NCBI GenBank assembly: GCA_013824045.1
Contig: PNND01000257.1
Coordinates: 1 to 6,089, forward strand
DNA length: 6,089 bases
From: Rhodobacter sp.
GTDB lineage: Bacteria; Pseudomonadota; Alphaproteobacteria; Rhodobacterales; Rhodobacteraceae
Reading direction: 5' to 3'
Below, piece after piece: positions 1 through 6,085 of the stretch (its first letter is position 1; every line of letters starts with the position of its first letter). The position numbers and the translations under genes were made by a program. The notes beneath the pieces are model-generated. The model was not told the DNA's origin. It did no database searches and worked only from the letters and a program-made list of their open reading frames with translations.

Positions 1-1
1 T

Positions 2-382
2 AGCGCGGAGGATGTGCTGGAGGCGATTGGTGGGGCGGGCGCGGTTCCCGTCGGGGCGGAGGGGGCAGTGATCGAGGCGCGCGTTGTGGCGACGGATGCG
101 CCGGGAGGCGTGACTGAGGCTGCGGGTGCGGTTGGGGGCGAGGGTTCTGTTGCGGCGCGGCGCGGGGGATTGCCTGGCCCTGTGCCCGCTCGGCGACCGC
201 TGGCGGAAATGGCGGCCTTACACGGCATGATCCTGGACCGTTTGGGGCCAAGCGCCGTGGCCGAGGATCAGTTGATCCGCGATCTGGACTTGCCGACCGA
301 GATTGTCGCGCGGGAGCTTGTCGCGCTGGAGATGGAGGGGCGTGTGCTGCGTCAGGCGGGCGGGTTGTTGTCGCGTTGTTGA
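2..382 (+). CDS. dprA: DNA-processing protein DprA, C-terminal part (5' end outside window)
   Basis: This is the last 126 codons of a gene entering from the left edge, in frame from position 2 and ending at TGA 380-382. DprA binds incoming single-stranded DNA during natural transformation and loads RecA onto it; it acts in the cytoplasm. The Rossmann-like core that binds DNA is not in the window, apart from its last residues: the opening SAEDVLEAIGG matches the usual end of that domain. Residues about 12-70 of the fragment are a low-complexity Ala/Gly/Val-rich linker. Residues about 72-126 look like the DprA winged-helix domain: a first helix in LHGMILDRLG, a helix-turn-helix around DQLIRDLDLPTEIVARELVALE, and a final wing with GRVLRQAGGLLSR. 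The linker is longer than I would expect, but such linkers vary. The assignment rests on the end of the core, the winged helix and the position before topA. A different winged-helix protein is possible but less likely. Confidence 0.8.
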   Translation, partial: SAEDVLEAIGGAGAVPVGAEGAVIEARVVATDAPGGVTEAAGAVGGEGSVAARRGGLPGPVPARRPLAEMAALHGMILDRLGPSAVAEDQLIRDLDLPTEIVARELVALEMEGRVLRQAGGLLSRC

Positions 383-385
383 GCC

Positions 386-413
386 GAATGGGGGCAGTGC
401 TGTGCCCCCGTTC
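386..413 (+). terminator. Probable transcription terminator after dprA
   Basis: An 11-bp stem (386-396 with 403-413, one G-T wobble at 389/410) closes a 6-base loop GTGCTG, starting 4 bases after the dprA stop. Its inner part is five G-C pairs plus C-G and A-T. The bases after the stem (TGGGTTCGG) are not a clean T run, so it is not a textbook intrinsic terminator, but the stem strength and position favour this role. It could instead be an mRNA-stabilising 3' hairpin. Confidence 0.55.
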
Positions 414-757
414 TGGGTTCGGCCGTTCGATGGATGAGGGGCGGGCTTTCTTTGACGGTTGTCCGTGATGCCGTGAATGAGCAAGGGGCGTGGTCGTCTG
501 ACGTGCCGTCTGGAACTGCGGCCTTGCCGGTCTTTGCGACTGAAAGGGGGTGGCGGGGGCTGGCTTGATTGAGGCGGCGATGCTTGCCACCGTTGCAGGT
601 GCCGTGCCTGCGGGACAGGGCGCTTTCCTCGTGATGTGGGGATGAAGGTTTGTCCTGTTGCTGTGTGAGCGCGCGGCTTTACCCCTAACGCTCGGATGAG
701 GGCGAAGGGAACGGGCGGTTGCTGTTCGGCGTGGCCACTCGGTAATGGCGGCCCATG
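414..757. other. Intergenic stretch with no recognisable gene
   Basis: About 340 bp between the dprA hairpin and the first tandem array. No plus-strand reading frame has a plausible start and protein-like composition. The minus-strand frame open across it (218-886) also covers the end of dprA and the 16-bp array, and reads as compositional noise rich in Pro, His, Arg and Ser. A small hairpin (595-600 with 606-611, loop 601-605) is visible. The segment 742-757 shows about half-identity to the 16-bp unit and may be a decayed copy. I found no tRNA-like fold and no insertion-sequence ends. Confidence 0.5.
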
Positions 758-933
758 GCAGAAGCTGACCGTGGTTGAAAATGGCTGTGGTTGAAGATGA
801 CCGTGTGCGCAGATGACCATGGGCGCAGATGACCGTAGGTGAAGATGACTACGGATGAAGGTGGTCACGGTTGATGGCGACAACAAATGAAAATGGCAAA
901 GGTTGAAGATGACCTTGGTCGAGGATGGCCCTG
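758..933. repeat. Tandem array of about eleven diverged 16-bp units
   Basis: Units begin at 758, 774, 790, 806, 822, 838, 854, 870, 886, 902 and 918, with rough consensus GTTGAAGATGACCGTG. Unit 790-805 equals the consensus; 902-917 differs by one base. Across the eleven units, column 4 (G) and column 10 (G) are invariant, column 9 is T in ten and column 12 is C in ten. Columns 2-3 and 13-15 vary freely. I needed no gap to align all eleven. The period is not a multiple of three, and the core TGA falls in successive frames, so plus-strand translation is blocked. The array lies between dprA and topA and runs straight into the 13-bp array. Its function is unknown: a protein-binding array, a structured transcript and a decayed minisatellite are all possible. 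Confidence 0.85.
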
Positions 934-1138
934 TCAGATTATTGGGCCAGATCTCCGTGAAAGATCACCGTGAAAGATCATCGAGCTATGTAATCGGGCC
1001 ATATGACTGAGCCATATGACTGAGCCAGATGACTGGGCCAGATGACTGGGCCGGATGATTGGGTTAGGTACTCGGGTTAGGGGCACAGACCGTCTGTTCC
1101 GGCAAGAGGTTCCGGCCAGAGGTTCGGGCCGCCTTTTC
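931..1138. repeat. Tandem array of about sixteen diverged 13-bp units
   Basis: Units start every 13 bp from 931 to 1126, with rough consensus GGGCCAGATGACT. The best-preserved block is 996-1060, where five neighbouring units differ from each other by one to three bases. Units 957-969 and 970-982 (GTGAAAGATCACC and GTGAAAGATCATC) form a local variant pair. So do 1061-1073 and 1074-1086, which share GGGTTAGG, and 1100-1112 and 1113-1125, CGGCAAGAGGTTC and CGGCCAGAGGTTC, which differ by one base. Although these variants have drifted far apart, all fall on the same 13-bp register. The outer units (931, 983, 1087, 1126) are weak matches and are included because of phase. As with the 16-bp array, the period excludes in-frame coding repeats and the function is unknown. 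The core AGATGAC is shared with the 16-bp unit. Confidence 0.85.
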
Positions 1139-1205
1139 CGCTTTCTTGCCGTGGTGGTTGCGGCCCCACGGGATTTGTGAGCCCAAGGGCGGTCATCTGG
1201 CTGCA

Positions 1206-1235
1206 TTGACAAGCGGCGGGGTTCGCCCACATGGT
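1206..1235 (+). promoter_or_regulatory. Putative sigma-70-type promoter of topA
   Basis: A perfect TTGACA hexamer lies at 1206-1211. An 18-base spacer leads to CATGGT at 1230-1235, which keeps the A, T and final T of the -10 consensus. Rhodobacteraceae housekeeping promoters commonly combine a good TTGAC box with a weak -10, so the pair is plausible. Transcription would begin near 1242, giving a leader of roughly 30 bases. That leader contains the topA ribosome-binding sequence AGGGA (1262-1266), 7 bases before ATG 1274. The -10 match is only 3 of 6, so the exact position is uncertain. Confidence 0.45.
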
Positions 1236-1273
1236 GCCGCGCTGTTGATCCGGGCTTATGAAGGGAATGTTTT

Positions 1274-3886
1274 ATGGCTGTTGTCGTTGTGGAAAGCCCG
1301 GCGAAGGCCAAGACGATCAACAAATACCTCGGGTCTGATTACACGGTTCTGGCATCTTATGGCCATGTGCGCGACCTGCCTGCCAAGGATGGATCGGTCG
1401 ATCCGGAGCAGGATTTCCGCATGGAATGGGAAGTTGCGCCGGAATCGAAAAAGCATGTCCGCGCGATTGCCGAAGCGCTGAAGACCGATGACACGCTGAT
1501 CCTTGCCACCGACCCGGATCGTGAGGGTGAGGCGATCTCCTGGCATTTGCAGGAGGCGCTGGCCTCATCGATCAAGAAGGGCAAGAAGGTATCGCGCGTC
1601 ACGTTCAACGCCATCACCAAGGATGCGGTGACCAAGGCGATGAAGGAACCGCGTCAGGTGGATGAGGCGCTGGTGGATGCCTATCTGGCGCGGCGGGCGC
1701 TGGATTATCTGGTGGGATTCACCCTGTCGCCCGTGCTGTGGCGCAAGCTGCCGGGGGCGAAATCGGCGGGTCGGGTGCAGTCTGTTTGCCTGCGGTTGAT
1801 CGTCGAGCGCGAGATGGAGATCGAGGCCTTCCGCGCGCAGGAATACTGGACGGTGAAGGCGGTGCTGACCACGCCGCGCGGGCAGGAATTCGAGGCGCAG
1901 CTTTCGGTGCTGGGCGGCAAGAAGCTTTCAAAATTCGACATTCCGACGGCGGAAGCGGCGGAATTGGCGGTGAAGGCTGTCACTTCCCGAACATTGGCGG
2001 TGCAATCGGTAGAGGCCAAGCCTGCCACCCGCAACCCATGGCCGCCCTTCATGACATCGACGCTGCAGCAGGAGGCCAGCCGGAAATACGGCATGGGCGC
2101 CAAGGCCACGATGAGCGCGGCGCAGCGGCTCTATGAGGCGGGGCATATTACCTATATGCGGACCGACGGCATCGACATGGCCCCTGAGGCGGTGATGTCG
2201 GCACGGGACGAGATCAAGCGCCGTTTCGGGCCGACCTATGTGCCCGACAGCCCGCGCATGTATAAGAACAAGGCCAAGAACGCGCAGGAAGCACATGAAT
2301 GCATCCGCCCCACGGATATGGCGGCGGGGCCGGAGAAACTGCGCCTTGTCGAGGCGGATCAGAAGAAGCTGTACGAACTGATCTGGAAGCGCACCATCGC
2401 GAGCCAGATGGCCGCCGCGCGGCTGGAGCGGACGGCGGTGGATGTGGGCAGCAGCGACGGGCAGGTGGTGCTGCGGGCCAATGGGCAAGTGGTGCTGTTT
2501 GACGGGTTTCTGGCCGTCTATGACGAGGGCCGCGATGATGACGGCGAGGATGAGGGCCGCCTGCCGCAGGTGATGCAGGGCGAGGGTGTGGAGAAGCGCG
2601 CCGTCAGCCCGGATCAGCATTTCACCCAGCCGCCGCCCCGGTTCACCGAGGCGACGCTGGTCAAGCGGATGGAAGAGCTGGGGATCGGGCGTCCGTCCAC
2701 CTATGCCAGCATCATCGGCACGATTCAGGACCGTGAATATGTGCGCAAGGACAAGAACCGCCTGATCCCCGAGGATAAGGGGCGGTTGGTGACGGCCTTT
2801 CTGACAAACTATTTCCGCCGCTATGTGGATTTCGATTTCACCGCCGATCTGGAAGGGCAGTTGGACGATGTCTCGGCCGGGGAGCGGGATTACAAGGAAG
2901 TGCTGTCGCGCTTCTGGCGGGATTTCAGCGCCGCGATTGCCGAGACGGCCGATCTGCGCATCAGCGAGGTGCTGGAAAAGATTGATGAATTCCTGGCCCC
3001 GCATCTCTACCCGGCGCGGGCGGATGGCAGCGATCCGCGCGTGTGCCCGGTCTGCGGCACGGGGCGGTTGAACCTGAAGACTGCGCGGTCGGGTGGGGCC
3101 TTCATCGGCTGTGGGAATTACCCGGACTGTCGCTATACGCGCCCCATCGGTGGCGGCGAAGAGGGTGGCGCGCTGTCGGTGGATGGCACGGTGTTGGGTC
3201 TGGATGCGGATGGCCAGCCGATCAGCATGCGGACGGGGCGGTTCGGGCCCTATGTGCAGAAGGGTGAGGCCACGGCGGAGGTGCCCAAGCCACCGCGCGC
3301 CAGCCTGCCCAAAGGATGGTCGCCCGAAAGCATGACGCTGGAGCGTGCGATCCAGTTGCTGACGCTGCCGCGGCAGATCGGGCCTCATCCGGAGGATGGG
3401 CAGATGGTGGAGGCCGCGATTGGGCGGTTCGGGCCCTATGTGAAGCATGGGCCGGTCTATGCGAATATCCCGGATGTTGAGGAAGTGTTCACCATCGGGA
3501 TGAACCGCGCGGTCGAGGTTCTGGCGCAGAAGGCGACGCGGGGGCGCGGGGCATCGAGCCCCGCCGCGCCGTTGCGGGTGCTGGGCGCGCATCCCGATGG
3601 CGGGGATGTGCAGGTGATGCCGGGCAAGTACGGGCCTTATGTGAAATGGGCCAAGGTGAACGCGACCCTGCCCAAGGAGCTGGACCCGGAGGCGGTGACG
3701 CTGGAGGAGGCATTGGCGCTGATCGCCGAGAAGGCAGGGAAGGCCGGCGGCAAGAAGGCCGCCAAGCCCAAGGCTGCGGCAAAGCCCAAAGCGGCGGCCA
3801 AACCGAAGGCGGCAGCCAAACCGAAAGCGGCGGCGAAGAAGCCTGCTGCCAAGAAGCCTGCAGCGAAGAAGGCTGCGGCTGAATAG
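1274..3886 (+). CDS. topA: DNA topoisomerase I (type IA), complete
   Basis: An 870-residue enzyme that relaxes negatively supercoiled DNA by cutting and rejoining one strand through a 5'-phosphotyrosine link. The Toprim domain starts at VVVESPAKAKTI with Glu7. The metal-binding DPDRE motif gives Asp80, Asp82 and Glu84. PGAKSAGRVQS (160-170) and the catalytic YMRTDG (Tyr294, Arg296) follow. GIGRPSTYASII (470-481) is a conserved type IA motif. The C-terminal region holds one four-cysteine zinc motif (Cys591, Cys594, Cys613, Cys619). After it come three repeats around GRFGPYV (655-661), GRFGPYV (717-723) and GKYGPYV (784-790), as in the Toprim C-terminal repeat family. A basic tail (about 820-869) is built from four KPKAAA units, two KKPAA and one KKAAA. 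An acidic stretch, about 418-428, lies in the central region. The ATG at 1274 was chosen because it gives the canonical N-terminus and has AGGGA 7 bases upstream. Length is near that of E. coli TopA (865). Identity is clear. Confidence 0.98.
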   Translation: MAVVVVESPAKAKTINKYLGSDYTVLASYGHVRDLPAKDGSVDPEQDFRMEWEVAPESKKHVRAIAEALKTDDTLILATDPDREGEAISWHLQEALASSIKKGKKVSRVTFNAITKDAVTKAMKEPRQVDEALVDAYLARRALDYLVGFTLSPVLWRKLPGAKSAGRVQSVCLRLIVEREMEIEAFRAQEYWTVKAVLTTPRGQEFEAQLSVLGGKKLSKFDIPTAEAAELAVKAVTSRTLAVQSVEAKPATRNPWPPFMTSTLQQEASRKYGMGAKATMSAAQRLYEAGHITYMRTDGIDMAPEAVMSARDEIKRRFGPTYVPDSPRMYKNKAKNAQEAHECIRPTDMAAGPEKLRLVEADQKKLYELIWKRTIASQMAAARLERTAVDVGSSDGQVVLRANGQVVLFDGFLAVYDEGRDDDGEDEGRLPQVMQGEGVEKRAVSPDQHFTQPPPRFTEATLVKRMEELGIGRPSTYASIIGTIQDREYVRKDKNRLIPEDKGRLVTAFLTNYFRRYVDFDFTADLEGQLDDVSAGERDYKEVLSRFWRDFSAAIAETADLRISEVLEKIDEFLAPHLYPARADGSDPRVCPVCGTGRLNLKTARSGGAFIGCGNYPDCRYTRPIGGGEEGGALSVDGTVLGLDADGQPISMRTGRFGPYVQKGEATAEVPKPPRASLPKGWSPESMTLERAIQLLTLPRQIGPHPEDGQMVEAAIGRFGPYVKHGPVYANIPDVEEVFTIGMNRAVEVLAQKATRGRGASSPAAPLRVLGAHPDGGDVQVMPGKYGPYVKWAKVNATLPKELDPEAVTLEEALALIAEKAGKAGGKKAAKPKAAAKPKAAAKPKAAAKPKAAAKKPAAKKPAAKKAAAE
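3764..3880 (+). repeat. In-frame repeats coding the Lys/Pro/Ala tail of TopA
   Basis: Four 18-bp units (3764-3781, 3782-3799, 3800-3817, 3818-3835) each encode KPKAAA. Three 15-bp units (3836-3850, 3851-3865, 3866-3880) encode KKPAA, KKPAA and KKAAA. Units differ at synonymous third positions (CCC/CCG, AAG/AAA, GCG/GCC/GCA/GCT) while the peptide is kept, so the amino-acid pattern rather than the DNA appears conserved. Such histone-H1-like tails usually bind DNA or RNA without sequence preference. Confidence 0.85.
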
Positions 3887-3888
3887 GG

Positions 3889-3969
3889 CGGGCCCAGATC
3901 TGGCCCCGATCCGGCCTGCACGGCACTGGACAGGCTGCCCCGCCCCGGTTTCAGGTGGGGTGTCGGCAG
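3889..3969 (+). terminator. Fold-back structures after topA, possible terminator region
   Basis: Two structures lie in the 93-bp gap. The first, 3889-3908, is a 20-bp palindrome centred on AGATCT with one mismatched pair, starting 2 bases after the topA stop. The second pairs 3935-3939 (CTGCC) with 3965-3969 (GGCAG) and 3941-3946 with 3957-3962, around a 10-base loop and a small internal loop; it ends 4 bases before the GGGG of the next gene's ribosome-binding site. Neither is followed by a T run. They may end topA transcription, or the downstream gene may be co-transcribed with topA. Confidence 0.35.
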
Positions 3970-3982
3970 AATCGGGGATGTG

Positions 3983-5041
3983 ATGCGTGCAGGTTTGATC
4001 GTGGGTTTGGTGCTGCTGTCCGGGCAGGCCGAGGCGGGGCTGACTTTGTGCAATGACGGTGCGGCGCGGGCCTCGGTCGCCATTGCCTATGCGGCAGACG
4101 GTGTCTGGACCAGTGAGGGGTGGTGGGGGATCGAACCCGGAGCCTGCGCGGTGGTGCAGGCAGGCGATCTGCAGCAGCGCCATTACTATTACACTCTGTC
4201 GGGCGATGCGGCGTTTGCGGGCGAAGGCTTTCGCTTTTGTACCAAACCCGGTGCCTTTACCCTGACCGGGGCGGATGGCGATTGCGCGGCACTTGCGGCG
4301 GACAGCCGGGCCTTTTCGCATATCGACACCGGACCGGAGGCCACGGATTACACTTTTCGCATCCCTGCCGCCACCCGGGCGAAGCAGGCGGATGCCGCCC
4401 AGCCCGCCTTTGACGACATACCGGCGCAGGCCGAGGATGTGCCGGCCCTGATGGCCGCCGCCGCAATCCCGAGCTTTGAACGTGGCCAGAGCGGGGAGCC
4501 GTTTCTGGTGAATGCCGTGCTGCAGGGATGCGGGCCGACCGAAGGCGGGGAGGGCTGCACCTTTTATGCCGAAGGCCTGCGCTGGATCGCCTATGCGTCG
4601 GGGCAAAGCAATCCGGCGGCGATGGAGGCCATGGCTGCTTTGCCAGTTGGCGCGGCGTTGATGGTATCAGGCGACATGATCTTTTTCGGCGATATCACGG
4701 TGGAGGCTGCGATTGCCGCGCTGGAGCCGGGGGACGATGCCTTTGCTGCCCAACGCGCGGCAATGCAGGGCGATTGGGTCAGCGCGGAGGATCCGCAAAG
4801 CCGGGTACAGATCATCGGGTCGGAATGGACCAGCATCTATGGCGATGAGTTGCTGGCTGTGGCGGTCATGACGCTATCGGTCAGATGCGGTGAAGCGGAG
4901 GGCGAGGTTCTGCTGGGCCAGTTGCGGATGGGGTATGACCCGTCGGATCTGCAATGCTACGAGGTGCTGTCGGTCGATGGGGAACGGATGGAACTGTCCT
5001 ATCTGCCGCGGGGCAACACGCTGGTCTATGTAAGGCCCTGA
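3983..5041 (+). CDS. Secreted DUF1036-domain protein with extra C-terminal region, function unknown
   Basis: A 352-residue protein starting at ATG 3983. GGGG at 3974-3977 lies 5 bases before this ATG; a GTG one codon earlier (3980) is too close to it. Residues 1-18 form a signal peptide (MRAGLIVGLVLLSGQAEA, cleavage after Ala-Glu-Ala), so the mature protein should be periplasmic or exported. Residues about 19-127 resemble DUF1036: LCND near the start, a Trp-rich WTSEGWWGIEPGAC, a YYY cluster at 68-70 and RFCTKPGAF. This part has cysteines 23, 55, 86 and 101, which could form two disulfides. A linker follows (about 130-165). Residues 172-250 form an unassigned region with Cys183 and Cys192. 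Residues about 261-352 (from MQGDWVSAEDPQSRVQIIG, with Cys302 and Cys325) look like mostly beta-strand and recall small lipocalin-like domains, but this is inference. Eight cysteines in the mature chain fit an oxidised periplasmic protein. No catalytic motif is recognised. Its TGA directly touches the stop codon of choV on the other strand. Confidence 0.8.
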   Translation: MRAGLIVGLVLLSGQAEAGLTLCNDGAARASVAIAYAADGVWTSEGWWGIEPGACAVVQAGDLQQRHYYYTLSGDAAFAGEGFRFCTKPGAFTLTGADGDCAALAADSRAFSHIDTGPEATDYTFRIPAATRAKQADAAQPAFDDIPAQAEDVPALMAAAAIPSFERGQSGEPFLVNAVLQGCGPTEGGEGCTFYAEGLRWIAYASGQSNPAAMEAMAALPVGAALMVSGDMIFFGDITVEAAIAALEPGDDAFAAQRAAMQGDWVSAEDPQSRVQIIGSEWTSIYGDELLAVAVMTLSVRCGEAEGEVLLGQLRMGYDPSDLQCYEVLSVDGERMELSYLPRGNTLVYVRP

Positions 5042-6085
5042 TTACCGCAGGCCCTGACCGCGTGGGTCGATCAGGCGGGCCATCAGCGACGGGGCGCGGA
5101 TCACGCCAATCGGTTGGCCTGCCTCTGTCACCTGCAATTCGCTGGCGCCTTGGGCAAGCATAGTCATCACGGTGCGGACGGGCAGTTCGCAATCGACGAT
5201 GGGGCCGGCACAGGTGCCGTTTTCCATCACATCGCGTGCCGTCAGAACCATCATCGGGTTCATATGGGCGACGAAATCGGCGACATACTCGCTGACCGGG
5301 TTGGCGATGATTTCGCGCGCGGTGCCGCATTGGACAATGCGGCCGCCCTCCATCAGGGCGATGCGGTTGCCGATCTTGAACGCCTCATCCAGATCATGGC
5401 TGACGAAGACGATCGTGCGTTTCAGCTTGGCCTGCAGATCGAGGAGTTCGTCCTGGAGGCGCGCGCGGATCAGGGGATCGAGCGCGGAGAAGGGTTCGTC
5501 CATCAACAGGATCGGGGCTTGTGTCACGAAGGCACGGGCAAGACCCACGCGTTGCTGCATGCCGCCCGACAACTCGCCCACCTTGCGGTCGGCCCATTGG
5601 GTGAGGTTCACCAGCGACAGTTGTTCATCGACCTTGGCGCGGCGGCCTTCGGGCGGGATGCCCGCGAGTTCAAGGCCGAGGCCCACATTTTCGCGCACTG
5701 TGCGCCACGGCAGGAGGCCGAATTGCTGAAACACCATGGCGATGCGCGACAGGCGCAAGTCGCGCAGGGTGGGGGCGTCGGCCTTGGTGACGCTGACCAT
5801 GCGGTCGCCATCCCAGACGCGCACTTCGCCCCGGACGACGGGGTTGAGCGCGTTGACCCCGCGCAGGAGGGTGGATTTGCCGGAACCGGAGAGGCCCATG
5901 AGGACGAGGATTTCGCCTTCGGCCACCGACAGGGTGCAGTCATGCACGCCAAGCACCTGGCCACAGGCCTGCTGTACCTCGGCCCGCGTCTTGCCCGCGT
6001 CCATCAGGGGAAGGGCGCGGTCGGGGTTGTCGCCAAAGACGATGGAGACGCGGTCGAATTCTACTGCGTTGCGGGGGGCGGTCAT
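5042..6085 (-). CDS. choV: Choline ABC transporter ATP-binding protein ChoV
   Basis: A 347-residue ATPase of the glycine betaine/choline (ProV/ChoV) family. It would power import of choline together with a membrane permease (ChoW) and a periplasmic binding protein (ChoX). Choline serves as a precursor of the osmoprotectant betaine and as a nutrient. Motifs read on the minus strand are Walker A GLSGSGKST (64-72), the Q-loop at Gln120-Gln121, the signature LSGGMQQR (172-179), Walker B ILLMDE (192-197), the D-loop SALD (200-203) and the switch His230. The long N-terminus with FGDNPDRALPLMDAGKTRAEV before the Walker A domain is typical of the ChoV branch, which is why choline is preferred over betaine or proline. 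After about 285 the C-terminus (DVMENGTCAG...) looks like a short, CBS-like module, shorter than the tandem CBS region of ProV. The ATG (6083-6085) has only four bases of upstream sequence in the window, so its ribosome-binding site and any overlap with choW cannot be seen. Confidence 0.9.
   Translation of the reverse strand: MTAPRNAVEFDRVSIVFGDNPDRALPLMDAGKTRAEVQQACGQVLGVHDCTLSVAEGEILVLMGLSGSGKSTLLRGVNALNPVVRGEVRVWDGDRMVSVTKADAPTLRDLRLSRIAMVFQQFGLLPWRTVRENVGLGLELAGIPPEGRRAKVDEQLSLVNLTQWADRKVGELSGGMQQRVGLARAFVTQAPILLMDEPFSALDPLIRARLQDELLDLQAKLKRTIVFVSHDLDEAFKIGNRIALMEGGRIVQCGTAREIIANPVSEYVADFVAHMNPMMVLTARDVMENGTCAGPIVDCELPVRTVMTMLAQGASELQVTEAGQPIGVIRAPSLMARLIDPRGQGLR

Noticed and set aside
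218..886. Minus-strand open frame of 222 codons covering the end of dprA, the intergenic stretch and most of the 16-bp array.
   Set aside because: Its product is rich in Pro, His, Arg and Ser without a domain. It overlaps dprA coding sequence, and the repeat unit simply has no stop codons when read on the minus strand. A real coding repeat would be expected to have a period divisible by three.
758..1138. The tandem repeats as a CRISPR array.
   Set aside because: Units of 13 and 16 bp are directly adjacent without unique spacers, copies are diverged, and no cas gene is in the window.
758..1138. The repeats as a replication-origin-like iteron set.
   Set aside because: Iteron spacing is usually about one or two helical turns with an initiator gene nearby. 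No rep or dnaA-like gene and no DnaA boxes are visible, and the neighbours are chromosomal core genes.
934..1323. Minus-strand open frame of 129 codons over the 13-bp array and the start of topA.
   Set aside because: It overlaps the topA start, has no domain, and is open because the 13-bp unit lacks minus-strand stops; the period of 13 shifts the frame in every unit.
1928..4606. An 892-codon open frame on the minus strand across topA and into the next gene.
   Set aside because: It lies opposite a clear topA with intact catalytic motifs, and its product is rich in Arg, His, Pro, Gly and Leu with no recognisable domain. Long antisense open frames are expected in GC-rich genes with few A/T third positions.
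5172..5729. Plus-strand open frame of 185 codons opposite choV.
   Set aside because: It is antisense to an ATPase with all ABC motifs intact, and its product is an Arg/Ser-rich sequence with no recognisable features.
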